Shown piece by piece: positions 53,271 through 64,000 of a stretch of 64,000 nt of DNA. The position numbers and the translations under genes were made by a program. A model generated the notes under the pieces. The model did no database searches and was not told the origin of the DNA. It saw nothing but the letters and a program-made list of their open reading frames with translations. The DNA comes from Vitis vinifera (lineage: Eukaryota > Streptophyta > Magnoliopsida > Vitales > Vitaceae): NCBI RefSeq assembly GCF_030704535.1, contig NC_081818.1, positions 24,901,001 to 24,965,000 on the forward strand, in the 5' to 3' direction. Positions within the stretch are counted from its first letter, which is position 1. Every line of letters begins with the position of its first letter.

Positions 53271-53619
53271 TTACCTATCTATCAAGTGCCTAATCTTCTC
53301 ACTTTATTATTTTCATGATGGTATGCTTACATAGCTGATGGATATGTAGAGGAATGCGAATGTTTTTTCAGCCAAATTGAGAATGGGTATGTCAAAGTAC
53401 TGATTGCAGCTCTTGAAAAGCCTGGAAGAGAGGAGGGTTTACCCTTGCAAAGGACCTTGATTAACAAAGCTTTGGGACATTGTCCGCCCACCAACTCTGC
53501 AAACTTTGAGTCCCAATAGATCCCATGTCATCAAAAGCAACTTCAGGAAACCTCTGTTGTCAACTACTAGAAGATTAAAGTAGAGTCCTAGTAGTTAGCA
53601 TACTAGTTGTAACTGATAT

Positions 53620-53880
53620 GATTATTTCAATTGGCACAAATAAAATCGAAAAGAGGATCATACTTTTGTGAATTGAGTTAGGGTGTATTTAGAGGATCAT
53701 ACTTTGTCTATGATTGCTTTTATAGAGTGACTGTTTGTCTAGTTAGGGAAAAGGTTTTTTGTCTTCTTTTTGCCTAGTTTTGGGAGTGATTTGTTTGTAT
53801 ACTTTATGTGTACTGTTTTCATCATTTCTAGGTGTTTCTAATACAAGGTCTTATTTACCTATCTAAAAAATAAAATAAAA
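53620..53880 (+). mobile_element. L1 LINE 3' fragment
   Basis: Encodes RVYLEDHTLSMIAFIE followed by a stop, equivalent to the 'IEDHTMSILDF' end of the minus-strand LINE, then a G/T-rich 3' UTR ending TTATTTACCTATC and an A-rich tail. Same family as the other L1 pieces in this region. Confidence 0.6.
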
Positions 53881-54333
53881 TGGAAAAGTGAAGAATAGGG
53901 GAAGAGAACCTCATTTTATCCACTTCTTTTTTGAAAAGAGTTTTTTGTATATTGTAACTCTAGTTATAAAGGATGCTTTTCCACTTCCACCATTTTTCTT
54001 TTATCTTATTATTAGGAGAATTTTTTGTCTCCTACCATTTGGCATCATCTATGGGAATGATATAAAAGGTCATCACCATCAAAGCATCAGATCAAGGATG
54101 CATCAACTGTTGAGCTTTTCTTCCATGATGGAATCTATTTCGCATGGGTATACATTCCTCAATTGTAACAAACACAATCTCACTACATCTTATCGGATAA
54201 GGACTTCAAAGTTTGACAAGAAAGCATCTTCCATTTTATTTTTAATTTCTTTGGATACATGATTTTCATTGAAAAGATAGATTTATAAAGATTAGTTTGA
54301 AATTTGACTAATAAAACTTTTGGTAAGAGCTCA

Positions 54334-54546
54334 ATGTAAAACCTGACTAATCCTTTAATCAATTTTTTGATTGGTTGGGCTATAGATGAGGGTGGGTGGT
54401 GGGTTTTGTTACCCTTTTTTTTGTAGATTCTTCTGTTTGGTGATTGCTGTATACCTTCTGTATGCTTTGGATCACCCTTTGGGTGCACTTTCCTTGTTAT
54501 TCAATATAATCTTTTTTACCTATCAAAAAAAGAAAAAATGTAAAAC
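54334..54546 (+). mobile_element. Short L1 LINE 3' end with target-site duplication
   Basis: About 195 bp of L1 3' UTR ending in TTTTTTACCTATC and A's. ATGTAAAAC occurs at the left edge (54334-54342) and directly after the tail (54538-54546), with similar bases beyond, as expected for a target duplication. Confidence 0.6.
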
Positions 54547-54549
54547 TAA

Positions 54550-57500
54550 CTGAGAGATAGCTTAAATATACTTGCAAAAAATATATAAAAAGTATACTAA
54601 ATATATTTTAACATAGAATCATAAAAAGAAATTATGGGCTGATGTGAAGGTATAATACAAATGGATTCAAAGTTCATTCAACTTAAATATACCAAGAGCA
54701 AAGGTGATCTAAGAAGATGGTCAACCATAGGGAGTGTATGAGAAGTTGTGAACCAGAAGTAATCCTTGTCACTTGTCTTATACTTGAGTTGTCTACTCAA
54801 CTCAAGCAAAGCTCAACCAGTGTGATGGCACCGTGCAACTCGTGTTCTTTGCAGCTCCAGCAAAATGCCCAGCAGTCCACCCTAACAACCTTGGGAAGTT
54901 TGGAATTTTCAAGATAGGTGGAAACACTAGAGAGCAAAAAGATGGTGAAGTTGAGGCGGGAGTGAAAATGACTCAACAAAAGTGAAACATTTGAAGCGAG
55001 TAGCTTGTCTTAAGACAGTTTTACTTATAAAATTATCCCATTTTGTGACTGCTCATTTCCTGCTGAAAAGTGTGATCTTGGTTGTAACTGGTGGTGGGTT
55101 GACTATGTTTTGTGCCCTTTAGAGACAGTTACAGTCTTTATTAATTGGTAGTTCAAGTTGGATTTCTATTTGTAAGGGCTTTATAGGTTTCCAAGGAAAG
55201 GAAGGCAATACAAAGTGCACAAGTAGTCTTTCATTTTTCCAAGTTCACAAGCAGTTATTAATCCCTTTAGACAGGCAAGTGGTGGCTGACTGTCTGTTAG
55301 AAAAGCAGGCATTAGGCAATTTTCTTGGAGATAAATATTACAGAGAAGGCATACTGTAGCCTCAAGTTTAGTCAGGAATGCCACTGGTTCTCACAATTGG
55401 ATTAAGTTTGCAGCATCTGTATTACTTTGGCCAATACAGAACATTGTTTATCCCACTCTGGAGTCAAACATCTACCAGCCTAAAAAAAACCTTTGGTGGT
55501 CTTGAGTAAGATTTGCGTCCTTTGGATGGTGCAGAGTGATGATTCTTCTGGCTAACTTTGAGGCTCAAACATTTAACTGTCTTCTACAACTGTTGCTATT
55601 GCTAGTGGTATTTTCTAGCATTTCAATGAATATCCCCATGTGCACATGCATAAGCAACACCCCTTAACCACCAGTTTGGCTAGATATAATCTAGCTTTCT
55701 TTGGTGGCAAGAGGCCAGGATGGGGAAACAGGTGTTTCCAAGTTCAATTCCACATAAAAGGAGAAACAAAGAAGGCAAAAAAGAAGTAAATATTACATAT
55801 CAACCCCACCCCAAAAAAAATCTAGTTTTGAGTCTCCCATGATTGTTTGATCACCTCTGCTGCGCGAGTTTTTTCCCTTTCTGGTTCATGTCTCTGGAAT
55901 GCACCCTGAGTTTGTCACTTGAACAAGCTATTCTTCTGTGTTGTGGTCAGGTACATGAGTCCTAGAACATGTGAACATGGTTGAATTGTGAAAAGAATCC
56001 AATTTTCTTTGTTGCCACCAAGTAAAGTTAACCTTGTATGTAGCGTCTTTCTAAATGATATTTGACTCATCTTGGAATATCGATGACATGCCAACAAATC
56101 CGAGAAAATGTTCCTGGGAACTTCTGGTGAACTTGGAATTATATTTCTCTTCAATTGTTAAATAGGTCTGATGCATGTTTTTGACCACTAGGTTGCCCAA
56201 TGCATCCCATACTCTGGGATTGTTGTACCATATGCTGGAATATGTTGTTTATCTTGGCCGGTTAGTCATGATGGGAATTTCAATTCAGTTCATTTCTCTA
56301 TGCAGATACTTCTTTAGATTGGGAAGAGATGATCAATTGTTTCAATATGGTTCAAGCACCTGTATCAGGTTGATCAGCAATCTTAGTGCTTTAACTTCTA
56401 ACAAAGATGAGATAACCTGAATTGTATTAGATACCAGGCTTGAGATGAAGAGTTTGTTGTTTCTGGGATTGTGTAGGGTTTTCTGAGAACCTAGTTGTGA
56501 AGGATGGTGTACTGATTTCAGCATATTGTTTGTGGATTTTGTTGGACTTGGAAGAATAGTTCACTATTTTTTTTTGTCTCCACATGGTCTCATCAGAAAA
56601 CCAGCTTTTGAATTTCAGTTTGCACATCTGTTGATCAGTGGGCTCGATGAGTATCCATCCTCAATTTTACTTGTGATTACTTCTTCCCTCAAAGCTTCCA
56701 TGATTAGGATACCAAAAATCTTCAATATTTTGTTTGATGGTCAATCCTTCATACTACACTAACAGAGACCATTATGAATCTTTGATTATCAGCATGCGTC
56801 TCCAGGCAGAGAATATCAAATGTCTTGAATTTGAAGTCGTGGTTTCAGGCAATGGTCCCTCACTAGGGCTGATTCAATTGAATAATGGAATGCAACCCCT
56901 AGGCCTGCTTCTACTTATTGATGAATGTGTAATATTCCCATTTCATGTTCCTCTTCTCTTCATTCTGCTCATGAGTAGCCCCCCCAAGACTGTCCATAGG
57001 TAAAACATTCTAAGTTCTGTAACCCCAGCACCCACTAGGGAGGTAATGCCTAAAAACCAAGTGAGCCACATTTTGTCAGTTAAGCCCACTTCACTCATTC
57101 TCCTAGAGAAGAAGAAAACATCAATTCTCAAACCAGGGCCAGCAGCCACGACTCATGGGCATACTCCATTTATCTGCAAAAAAAAAGACCCCATTTCTCT
57201 AACCAGGACCAGCTGACGTCAACCCACCATCTGTGTGGTCCTTCAGTCATCATCACCATCCTCGTCTCTAACCAACACCTCAATACTCTTCCAGTCTTTC
57301 CGTCATTCCATCGCGGTTACCATGTCAGTCTGCGCATTTCAGACAGACCGACAAGTTCTGGGAATGAAAAAAAAGGTCTTCCAGCGACCCCAAAATCCCA
57401 ATTCGGCAATTTCATACCTTGGTATTACTCAGTGGTCCAAATCAGTCTGAGAATTTACACACACAGTGCAGAGACCGTTTCAACTTGAAGATTGGTAAAG

Positions 57501-60500
57501 TTAAGAGATGGACCACATGAAGCAACAAAGGGACATTTTTACATTACAGTTCGGTGGGGGGTGAAGATGAATCCAATTTCCATGGTCGGATGAGTAGAAC
57601 CATAGAGAAGGCAGGACCACGGTTCGAGGCCATGCGCTATGATAGACCGCATGCGGTACCAAAATTTCAAAAATTTCACGGGACAACGTGTAACATTAGC
57701 CATGAAATAATGCCCCCAATTCTTTAATAATTAAGGCAATAATTCTCCACAAACTCGTATCATAGAAATAGGGAGATGCGTGTAGTTTAATGAGTATTGG
57801 GAGTAGCTTGGAGCTCCAAAATGAAAGTATCAATAATGCTGGGGTGGGTTGGATAATCTTTAGTGTAGTTTGAAATACCTAATGTACTTCACATGGTTGC
57901 AATTTTAGCAAATGATGGAAGAGACATATGAAGATGGAAATGATGATGACCCCTTTTTAAAGAATATTTTTTTTGTGCCTTTCACTATCAATTATGTTCT
58001 TTATCCTTGTAATTATATGCAAGTGGAGGTATAATTAAATATGATTAACCACCCTTTTGGTCTAACCACTCCCCTTTTCATATGCAAATTACATTTCTCT
58101 CATTGGATGACTTCTTGTGTGCTTCAATTAAACGTCATTCCCCCATATTACGTGTGTGTTTAAACTGTTGATTTCTGCTGATTTTAGTCTAATGCCAGAC
58201 AAATTTTGCCAGCCTACAAACCCTACCACTCCTTTTATTTTAATCCATAGATTTCTCATCCCACATGCCCTCTCTCTCATTCTTTAAACTTGTGTCAAGC
58301 TTCTTCACGCAAAACTCCAGGGATTCTAGAACCCTGCCCAGCTTCCTCTAACACCCCATCTCCTCTTTGAAGATCTATTTGGGGTCAATTTATTGTCTTG
58401 TGGGCAAAATTTTTAAGAGTTTCCCATTTCATATGTGTAAAAAATAAAATAATAATAATAATAATAATTTAAAAAAATTTAGAATATCTTCATTTAGCCT
58501 GACCTAAAAGGCTATGCCAAATGGGATCTTGAATTTCCACTTAAGTATAAAGTCTTAAGTAATTTTAGTGTTTTAAAAAATAGTTTCAGTATTTAATTGA
58601 AGGCTCCCTTTTAAAAGAGCCATATAAGGAGAAAAAATGAAGTAAAATTGAATACCGAAAAGAAGTTATATTGGCACAGGGCTCATGGTCAGGCTCATTA
58701 CAGTAGCCATGAGTTGTGACTTATGACCCACGTTAGGAGTTAGGACCTTGAATGATCTCTGTGTTCTGTGCCAGCAATGTACGAAAAACAAAGAGTCACA
58801 AGAGGCAGCCCCACCATCACATGGCGGCCGATTCTCCTTTGACAATGGCCTCCCATGTTAAGCCAAGGGAAAATTCAACTCTAGTAGATAAAATCTGGGC
58901 TATTTCGTGATGGGGATTGATGATCTGATCTCAACATTGAAATTGCAGTAATGTTTGACTGAAGCCACCCTGCATTTTCAGCTCAAATCTGCGGGCATCA
59001 TCTCTTCCACCTACCTTTTCATGAGTCGTGCCTTAACAAAACAAGATTTCAGTCTTCGCTACTGGACTTTTGTAGCACCCAATAGGCACCTCTACGAATC
59101 TCTGCGGCTGGCTGGCAGGCTGGCCCCCGACTCTATATTCATATCCATGAACATTTTCATGAATTCTCACAAATGACAAATTTCTTTTTATTGAGATTCC
59201 TCAGTGCCTGACCCCCACACGCCAAAGAAATCAAAAAGGAGAGACGGAGAGGGCTCAAAAAATGTAAAGAGTTCGGTATGGACCCAATTAAACATTGAGC
59301 ATTAGAAACAAAATTTACAGCAAAAAGCATGCTGTTATGGATTCTTTCCTTTCTCTCTCTCTCTCTCTCTCTCAAGAAAGTTTCAATAATTTTGCGAAAA
59401 AAAAAAAAAAGTTAAAAGACATTTTTCAAGCATGCCAGCATGCCAAACATATGTTCAATGGGGGATTCATTGATGGGTCAACAACTTAATTTCGGTCACA
59501 TCTATTTTTTCAAATTCACTATTAACTTCAACCAGAACTTAAGCTTTTTAGCTAAAAATCAAGTTTAGAGATAATGCTCAAATCAAACCAACAAAAATTT
59601 TGAGAAATACTCATCAAATGGGTGGCTAAAATCTAATGAATTTGATAAAGAAAGAGAAGGAAAAGTGATTAAACAGTGGGGAGGGATGGGATTTGAGTGA
59701 CAAAATTGACCAGTGATTAAACACACTGCTGCACTTTAATGGAGCAAGTATCAGGAAATAATACGAGAGGGGGAATGGAGGAGGGCGATATAAAATGATT
59801 GATGTATAATGGCAAGAGATATGACAAAACTCATTTATTAACACTTTGTCAGCAAAGCAAGAGAATCCCAGAAAACCCGCTGGAGAAAGATGTTTGGTGA
59901 TGATAAATGATAATATTTCTTTATATGTATGTATATATATATATATATTGGCAGATGAGAGCGTGGCTCTCACGACCACTGCTCAGAATCTGTCCTCTTA
60001 GGCTATAAGCGGAAGTGTCCAAGCCACTACCCTCTCTCGTCTCTTCTCCTACTGTCTACACCCTGTGACTTTTACCGTCAAACCTTGCCCTCTGCTTTGT
60101 TCTTCTCCTTGTTCTTTCTCTTGGGTCTTAATTCCACCCCTGATTTTGTGCTTGATGCTCTTCCATGACTGCGACCTATCCATACCTTGACAATGGTTTA
60201 GAATGATGCTCACATTGAAATTGTTTTGGTGCAAAAGAAAGGAAATAAAATTTTATCAATTTGGAAATTCTTAAAATATTATGAAATGTTTGTTTTTCTA
60301 GTTGAATATAAAAAGTCAAAAATTAATATTAAGTGGTATTTATTTTTTAATTGATATTTGATTTTTTTTTATTGAATTAAAAAATAAATATCACGTAAGT
60401 TTTTTTTTTTAAATGCTTATGTTAGGTTTGGTTTTAGAAAAATAATAAAAAAAAATATTTTTCTCAGGATTTAATTATGAAAATATAAAATAAAATTAAA

Positions 60501-61840
60501 ATAAGTCAAAACTAACTTATTTTAAAATTTTTCGAAATGGGTTGAAGTTGGATATAAAAAATAATTTATTTATTCATATTTTTCTTTAAAATTTTGGAAA
60601 AATCCATATGGTTAAATTCACCCACACATGAAATGGAGCAACGGAAATCAAAAGTGCTTTTAAATGGAATAAGTAGAAAAGCCGATAACCCTTAACTTGA
60701 AGGAACCATATCTCCATGAATGATGGGAGGGTTGGAGGAGATGATAGAATGATGATAAAGGTATTTCCGGTAGGAGTTTTTGGGATTCTTTTTTATCCTT
60801 TTCATTATTATATGTAGAAAGGGGTGACGTACAAGATAAAAATAATTTAAACTTTTCACTTAGTAGTTGGTTGAGTATTAATTTGAAACGTCTAAGTTAG
60901 GTGCATAGTTGAAAGCACTTTTTTTGTTGCTTTCCCAAGTCAAAATATCAATGTGTTTTTTAAACATAAATTTCAAAAGCACAAAAAAGAAGTGTCCAGA
61001 AGCATAATTGCTAGTGGCATAACTGTAAGGTTGTTTTAAGAAATAACTTTGTCAGACTATACGCCACTTCTTGAAGGATCATGTAGTGTAGCTTAAAACC
61101 GTTCCACACATGACTTAGAAATCACATTGAAAAGGGTAAATAATTATGATTAGCTGTAACAAAATTGATTACAAAAAGAGGGAAAATCAATCATTTATTA
61201 TTATTATTATTATTATTTAAATATTTTTATCATTTTTATATTAAAAATAATTTTCCAACTTGGAAAAAAAAAATTCAAAATGACCATAGGTTATAATCCA
61301 CGAGACCATATTATTAGCGTGTACCACGATACACCGGATCAAAAATTAATTGAGCAACGCATTTACATTACCACTACGCATTTAAAGCGGTCTTAGATTT
61401 TGTCAAAATCATTTTCTTTCTTACAGAATTTCCTAATCATTAAAAGGCCATGATTCAGTCATCCGGAAAGTAGAGGAAAAAAAATAAAATTTGCTGACAC
61501 GAAAAGGAACATACTCTCTAGAGTACAGAAAATGTGTACTCGCTTCTCGTGATGCTGAAATCTCGGACTACGCTATTAAGATGCCCCACATGAGAGAGTG
61601 TCGTCACGGCAGGCCGCGAGTAGATTTGACTACATCGAGTAGGGAATAATGATCTTATCTATAAAATGGCAGTTCGGTAATTAGAAGTAAAACAAGTGTC
61701 ATTTGTGGGTCTGTTGATGACTGATCTCTTTAGTAAGACTTTGGCAGGGTCTCTTGGAAAGCAGAGATAAGGACACATGCATGTTACCACCACAGGTCAG
61801 CACTCAACGGTCAAGATTCCCTTAAACCTTCCATCTACGC
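54550..61840. other. Long stretch with no recognised gene
   Basis: About 7.3 kb without a supported protein or RNA gene. The part 54700-57700 has near-genic base composition and several short open frames, but none resembles a family I know; a long non-coding transcript or decayed gene cannot be excluded. Simple repeats: (AAT)n at about 58448-58469, (CT)n at 59352-59373, (TA)n at about 59932-59949, (TTA)n at about 61194-61217. From 60240 the sequence is AT-rich. Confidence 0.45.
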
Positions 61841-62575
61841 GACAGTGACCGTGAGATCTAAGGATGCAACTAACCCTGGTTATGCTTTAGGGGTTGAAAT
61901 ATTAACCATGGTTGTTGGCTCAGTGTTGGGCAGGGGCTTCTCTCTGAGCTTTAACAGGAGTGAGAGAGGGAGAGTGGTGAGGAGAGAGACAGCTCCCTCT
62001 GATTGCCAAGAGCTCCTTCTCTTTCGCAGTATCATTATACGATTTCGATTTAGTTCAGTTTTTTTTTTTTTATCATTTATGGAAATTTTAGATTCTCAGA
62101 TCTATAAATTTGATATTTTCTTGATGTTTTTCATTGCGGTAATCATCACTTTTTGATCAGGAGATGATCACTGAGAAAATATTTTCCTGTAGTTTCTCGT
62201 CCTAGAAGTTTTTTTTTTTTCCTCGAGAAAGTTTGTGGTTTTTTCTTCTTCTTCTCTTCTTCTCTTGTTTCAGATCTAAGCTGAGAGGGAAGAGATGTAA
62301 GATATTCGTTTCTAGGGTTACCATTTTCTTTGAGTCCGAGGTAGTTATGGATCTGTAGATCTGAATGAGTGGTTTCAAAGGATCTTTTCGGAGATCGAGT
62401 GAGATATCCAGAATTTTGCCCGAGATCTTGGTTTTATAAGGAAAAAAAGCTTTGTTTAATCGAGTGTGAGAATTCAAAACCAGATCTTGGCTGTTTGTCT
62501 GGAAGGTTGTGGACTTTTGGATTGGCTTAGAGCTAGATTTACTGTATCTGTAGTTTTATTGCGTGCTTTTGAAGA
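61841..62575 (+). promoter_or_regulatory. Promoter and 5' leader side of the AFB gene
   Basis: Contains GA-rich blocks (61960-61990), a T run near 62060 and C/T-rich stretches at 62210-62270. These are typical of a long plant 5' leader. Open frames here (for example from 61845) have no family resemblance. The transcription start is not determined. Confidence 0.4.
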
Positions 62576-63027
62576 ATGAATTATTTTCCTGATGAGGTTT
62601 TGGAGCACGTGTTCGACTTCCTGACGTCCCACCGAGACCGCAATACGGTGTCTCTGGTGTGCAAGTCATGGTTTAAGGTGGAGAAATGGAGCAGGCGTAG
62701 GGTCTTCGTAGGGAATTGTTATGCGATTAGTCCTGAAAGATTAATCGCTAGGTTTCCTAGGGTTAGAGCTCTTACTTTGAAAGGAAAGCCTCACTTTGCT
62801 GATTTTAATTTGGTTCCTCCTGATTGGGGAGGTTTTGTTTATCCCTGGATTGAAGCCATGGCCAAGAGTAATATTGGGTTAGAGGAGCTCAGGTTGAAGA
62901 GAATGGTGGTTTCGAATGAAGGCCTGGAGCTGCTTGCTCGATCGTTCGTGAATTTCAAGTCTCTGGTTTTAGTCAGCTGTGAAGGGTTTACCACCGATGG
63001 ACTTGCAGCCGTTGCTGCAAATTGCAG
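62576..63027 (+). CDS. AFB2: Auxin receptor F-box protein, AFB2/AFB3-like (first exon only)
   Basis: The first coding exon, 452 nt (150 codons plus 2 bases), ends at a GT donor at 63028; the remaining exons are beyond the window. The protein starts [20 protein letters not shown] (F-box, about residues 1-42, which binds ASK1 of the SCF ligase). It continues into the first leucine-rich repeats: [31 protein letters not shown] and [20 protein letters not shown]. The start MNYFPDEV and the '[12 protein letters not shown]' segment favour AFB2/AFB3 over TIR1. SCF-TIR1/AFB complexes bind auxin together with Aux/IAA proteins and trigger their degradation. Splitting after AANCR matches the TIR1/AFB intron position as I recall it. 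Choice between AFB2 and AFB3 orthology is not meaningful from one exon. Confidence 0.93.
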
Positions 63028-63296
63028 GTAGGAGCTGGCTGTTCATTTTTTAGTTTACTTTAGCTAGTATTTTTGCATATTTTTATAAGTTGTTGCCTCT
63101 TCTGTCCCTTTCATTTATTTGTTTTTATGGATTTAAGTAGTTGATGAACAACTCTCCGAGAGTCTCATGTGTCTTTCGCTTAGATTTCTGTATATGCGCC
63201 TTTTCAACCAAGTTATACTGCTATAATGATACTGATAGCTGAATAAAATTTATTTCGATATCAAAGTTTGTTTGGTTACTAGTAATTGTCCTCGGA

Positions 63297-63806
63297 CGGG
63301 AAATTGATCGAGCTGAACCATCAGGATTATTGGTATGATTTAGGTTTTATTTCTCTCATTTATTTAGTTCAATCTTTGGGATGTTCTCAAGTGAAGCTAA
63401 AATATCCAGTAATTTGTTGTACAATCTATCAAAATGTTGAAACTCTTTATTATTGTATTCACGATTTCTTGTTGTAATTTGTCCATCAATATTTCCTGCC
63501 TTGTCTTGGTGTTTGTGCGGCTCTTTGGTTAGTTTCCTTATTCTTTCCAATCGGGAAATTGAGCGAGCTGAACCATCAGGATTATTGGTATGATTTAGGT
63601 TTTATTTCTCTCATTTATTTAGTTCAATCTTTGGGATGTTCTCAAGTGAAGCTAAAATATCCAGCAATTTGTTGTACAATCTATCAAAATGTTGAAACTC
63701 TTTATTATTGTGTTCACAATTTCTTGTTGTAATTTGTCCATCAATATTTCCTGCCTTGTCTTGGTGTTTGTGCGGCTCTGTGGTTAGTTTCCTTATTCTT
63801 TCCAAT
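63297..63806. repeat. 255-bp tandem duplication in AFB intron 1
   Basis: Two adjacent copies, 63297-63551 and 63552-63806, differ at only a handful of positions (for example GATCGAGCTG versus GAGCGAGCTG near the start). It lies within the first intron of the AFB gene, downstream of the exon donor at 63028. The high identity suggests recent origin; an assembly artefact is possible. Confidence 0.9.
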
Positions 63807-64000
63807 CGATGGCTTACTAATTATAGCTGCATATATCCTTTTAAGTCTCCTATTTATATGGACAACTGTCTACTGCCCTCGGTTTCGTAATTATTACTGT
63901 ATTCGTGCTTGTGAAATTCTCGTTTTAAACTTTTTTCACAGAAACATGATCTAGGATTCTGATGACTAAGAGAAAGTTAATGAATGATTAACAAGAAATC

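Noticed and set aside
54717-54917. Possible small Cys/Ser-rich peptide gene
   Set aside because: Only 66 codons, no signal peptide, no spaced cysteine framework and no promoter evidence.
57590-57670. Inverted words around CCATGCGCTATGATAGACCG considered as an RNA hairpin gene
   Set aside because: Pairing is short and interrupted, and no mature small-RNA sequence or Pol III signals were recognised.
61845-62156. 103-codon open frame upstream of the AFB exon
   Set aside because: No resemblance to a family; it overlaps the probable leader, so it could at most be a uORF, and transcript boundaries are unknown.

Overview
The window is nuclear DNA from a eudicot, most likely grapevine (Vitis) or a close relative. 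This is suggested by intron-rich genes with GT-AG introns, AT-rich introns and spacers, plant-only families (DYW-type PPR, NET actin-binding protein, FUS3, TIR1/AFB, arabinogalactan protein), and L1 and gypsy remnants of a type I associate with grape. The species call is inference; the gene calls rest on protein features visible after splicing.

Left part (1-6.3 kb): a broken fragment of a DNA polymerase V/MYBBP1A-like gene, a probable solo gypsy LTR, an unrecognised ORF and a CACTA-type transposon remnant. Gene island 1 (6.4-17 kb): a histidine-phosphatase (PGAM-like) gene, a small GPI-anchored arabinogalactan protein, a DYW-class PPR editing factor, and, convergent to it, a short NETWORKED (NET3-type) protein. 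A TIR element of about 0.8 kb follows at 17.95-18.75 kb.

Middle part (19-40 kb): a tandem-duplicated first exon of the mitochondrial phosphate carrier sits about 4 kb upstream of the complete six-exon gene. Next, on the minus strand, come the V-ATPase subunit C gene (11 exons, one GC-AG intron, one hAT MITE), a tRNA-Lys(CTT), and FUSCA3 with a motif-rich upstream region (teloboxes, GA tract, G-box and RY).

Right part (40-64 kb): the 12-exon serine palmitoyltransferase subunit LCB2 (minus), a CHZ-domain histone chaperone (plus), several 5'-truncated L1 LINE fragments, a long stretch without recognisable genes, and the first exon of an AFB2/AFB3-like auxin receptor whose first intron runs off the window.

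The genes do not form one pathway. The layout matches Arabidopsis microsynteny: the PGAM-like, MEF14-type PPR, FUS3 and AFB2 genes lie together near At3g26780-At3g26810, and a PGAM paralogue, DET3 (V-ATPase C) and AFB3 lie near At1g12820-At1g12850. The window therefore looks like an unfractionated version of an ancestral block. The most interesting items are the spare phosphate-carrier first exon, the Polycomb-like motif cluster upstream of FUS3, the GC-AG intron in V-ATPase C, and very short L1 tail insertions with intact target-site duplications.
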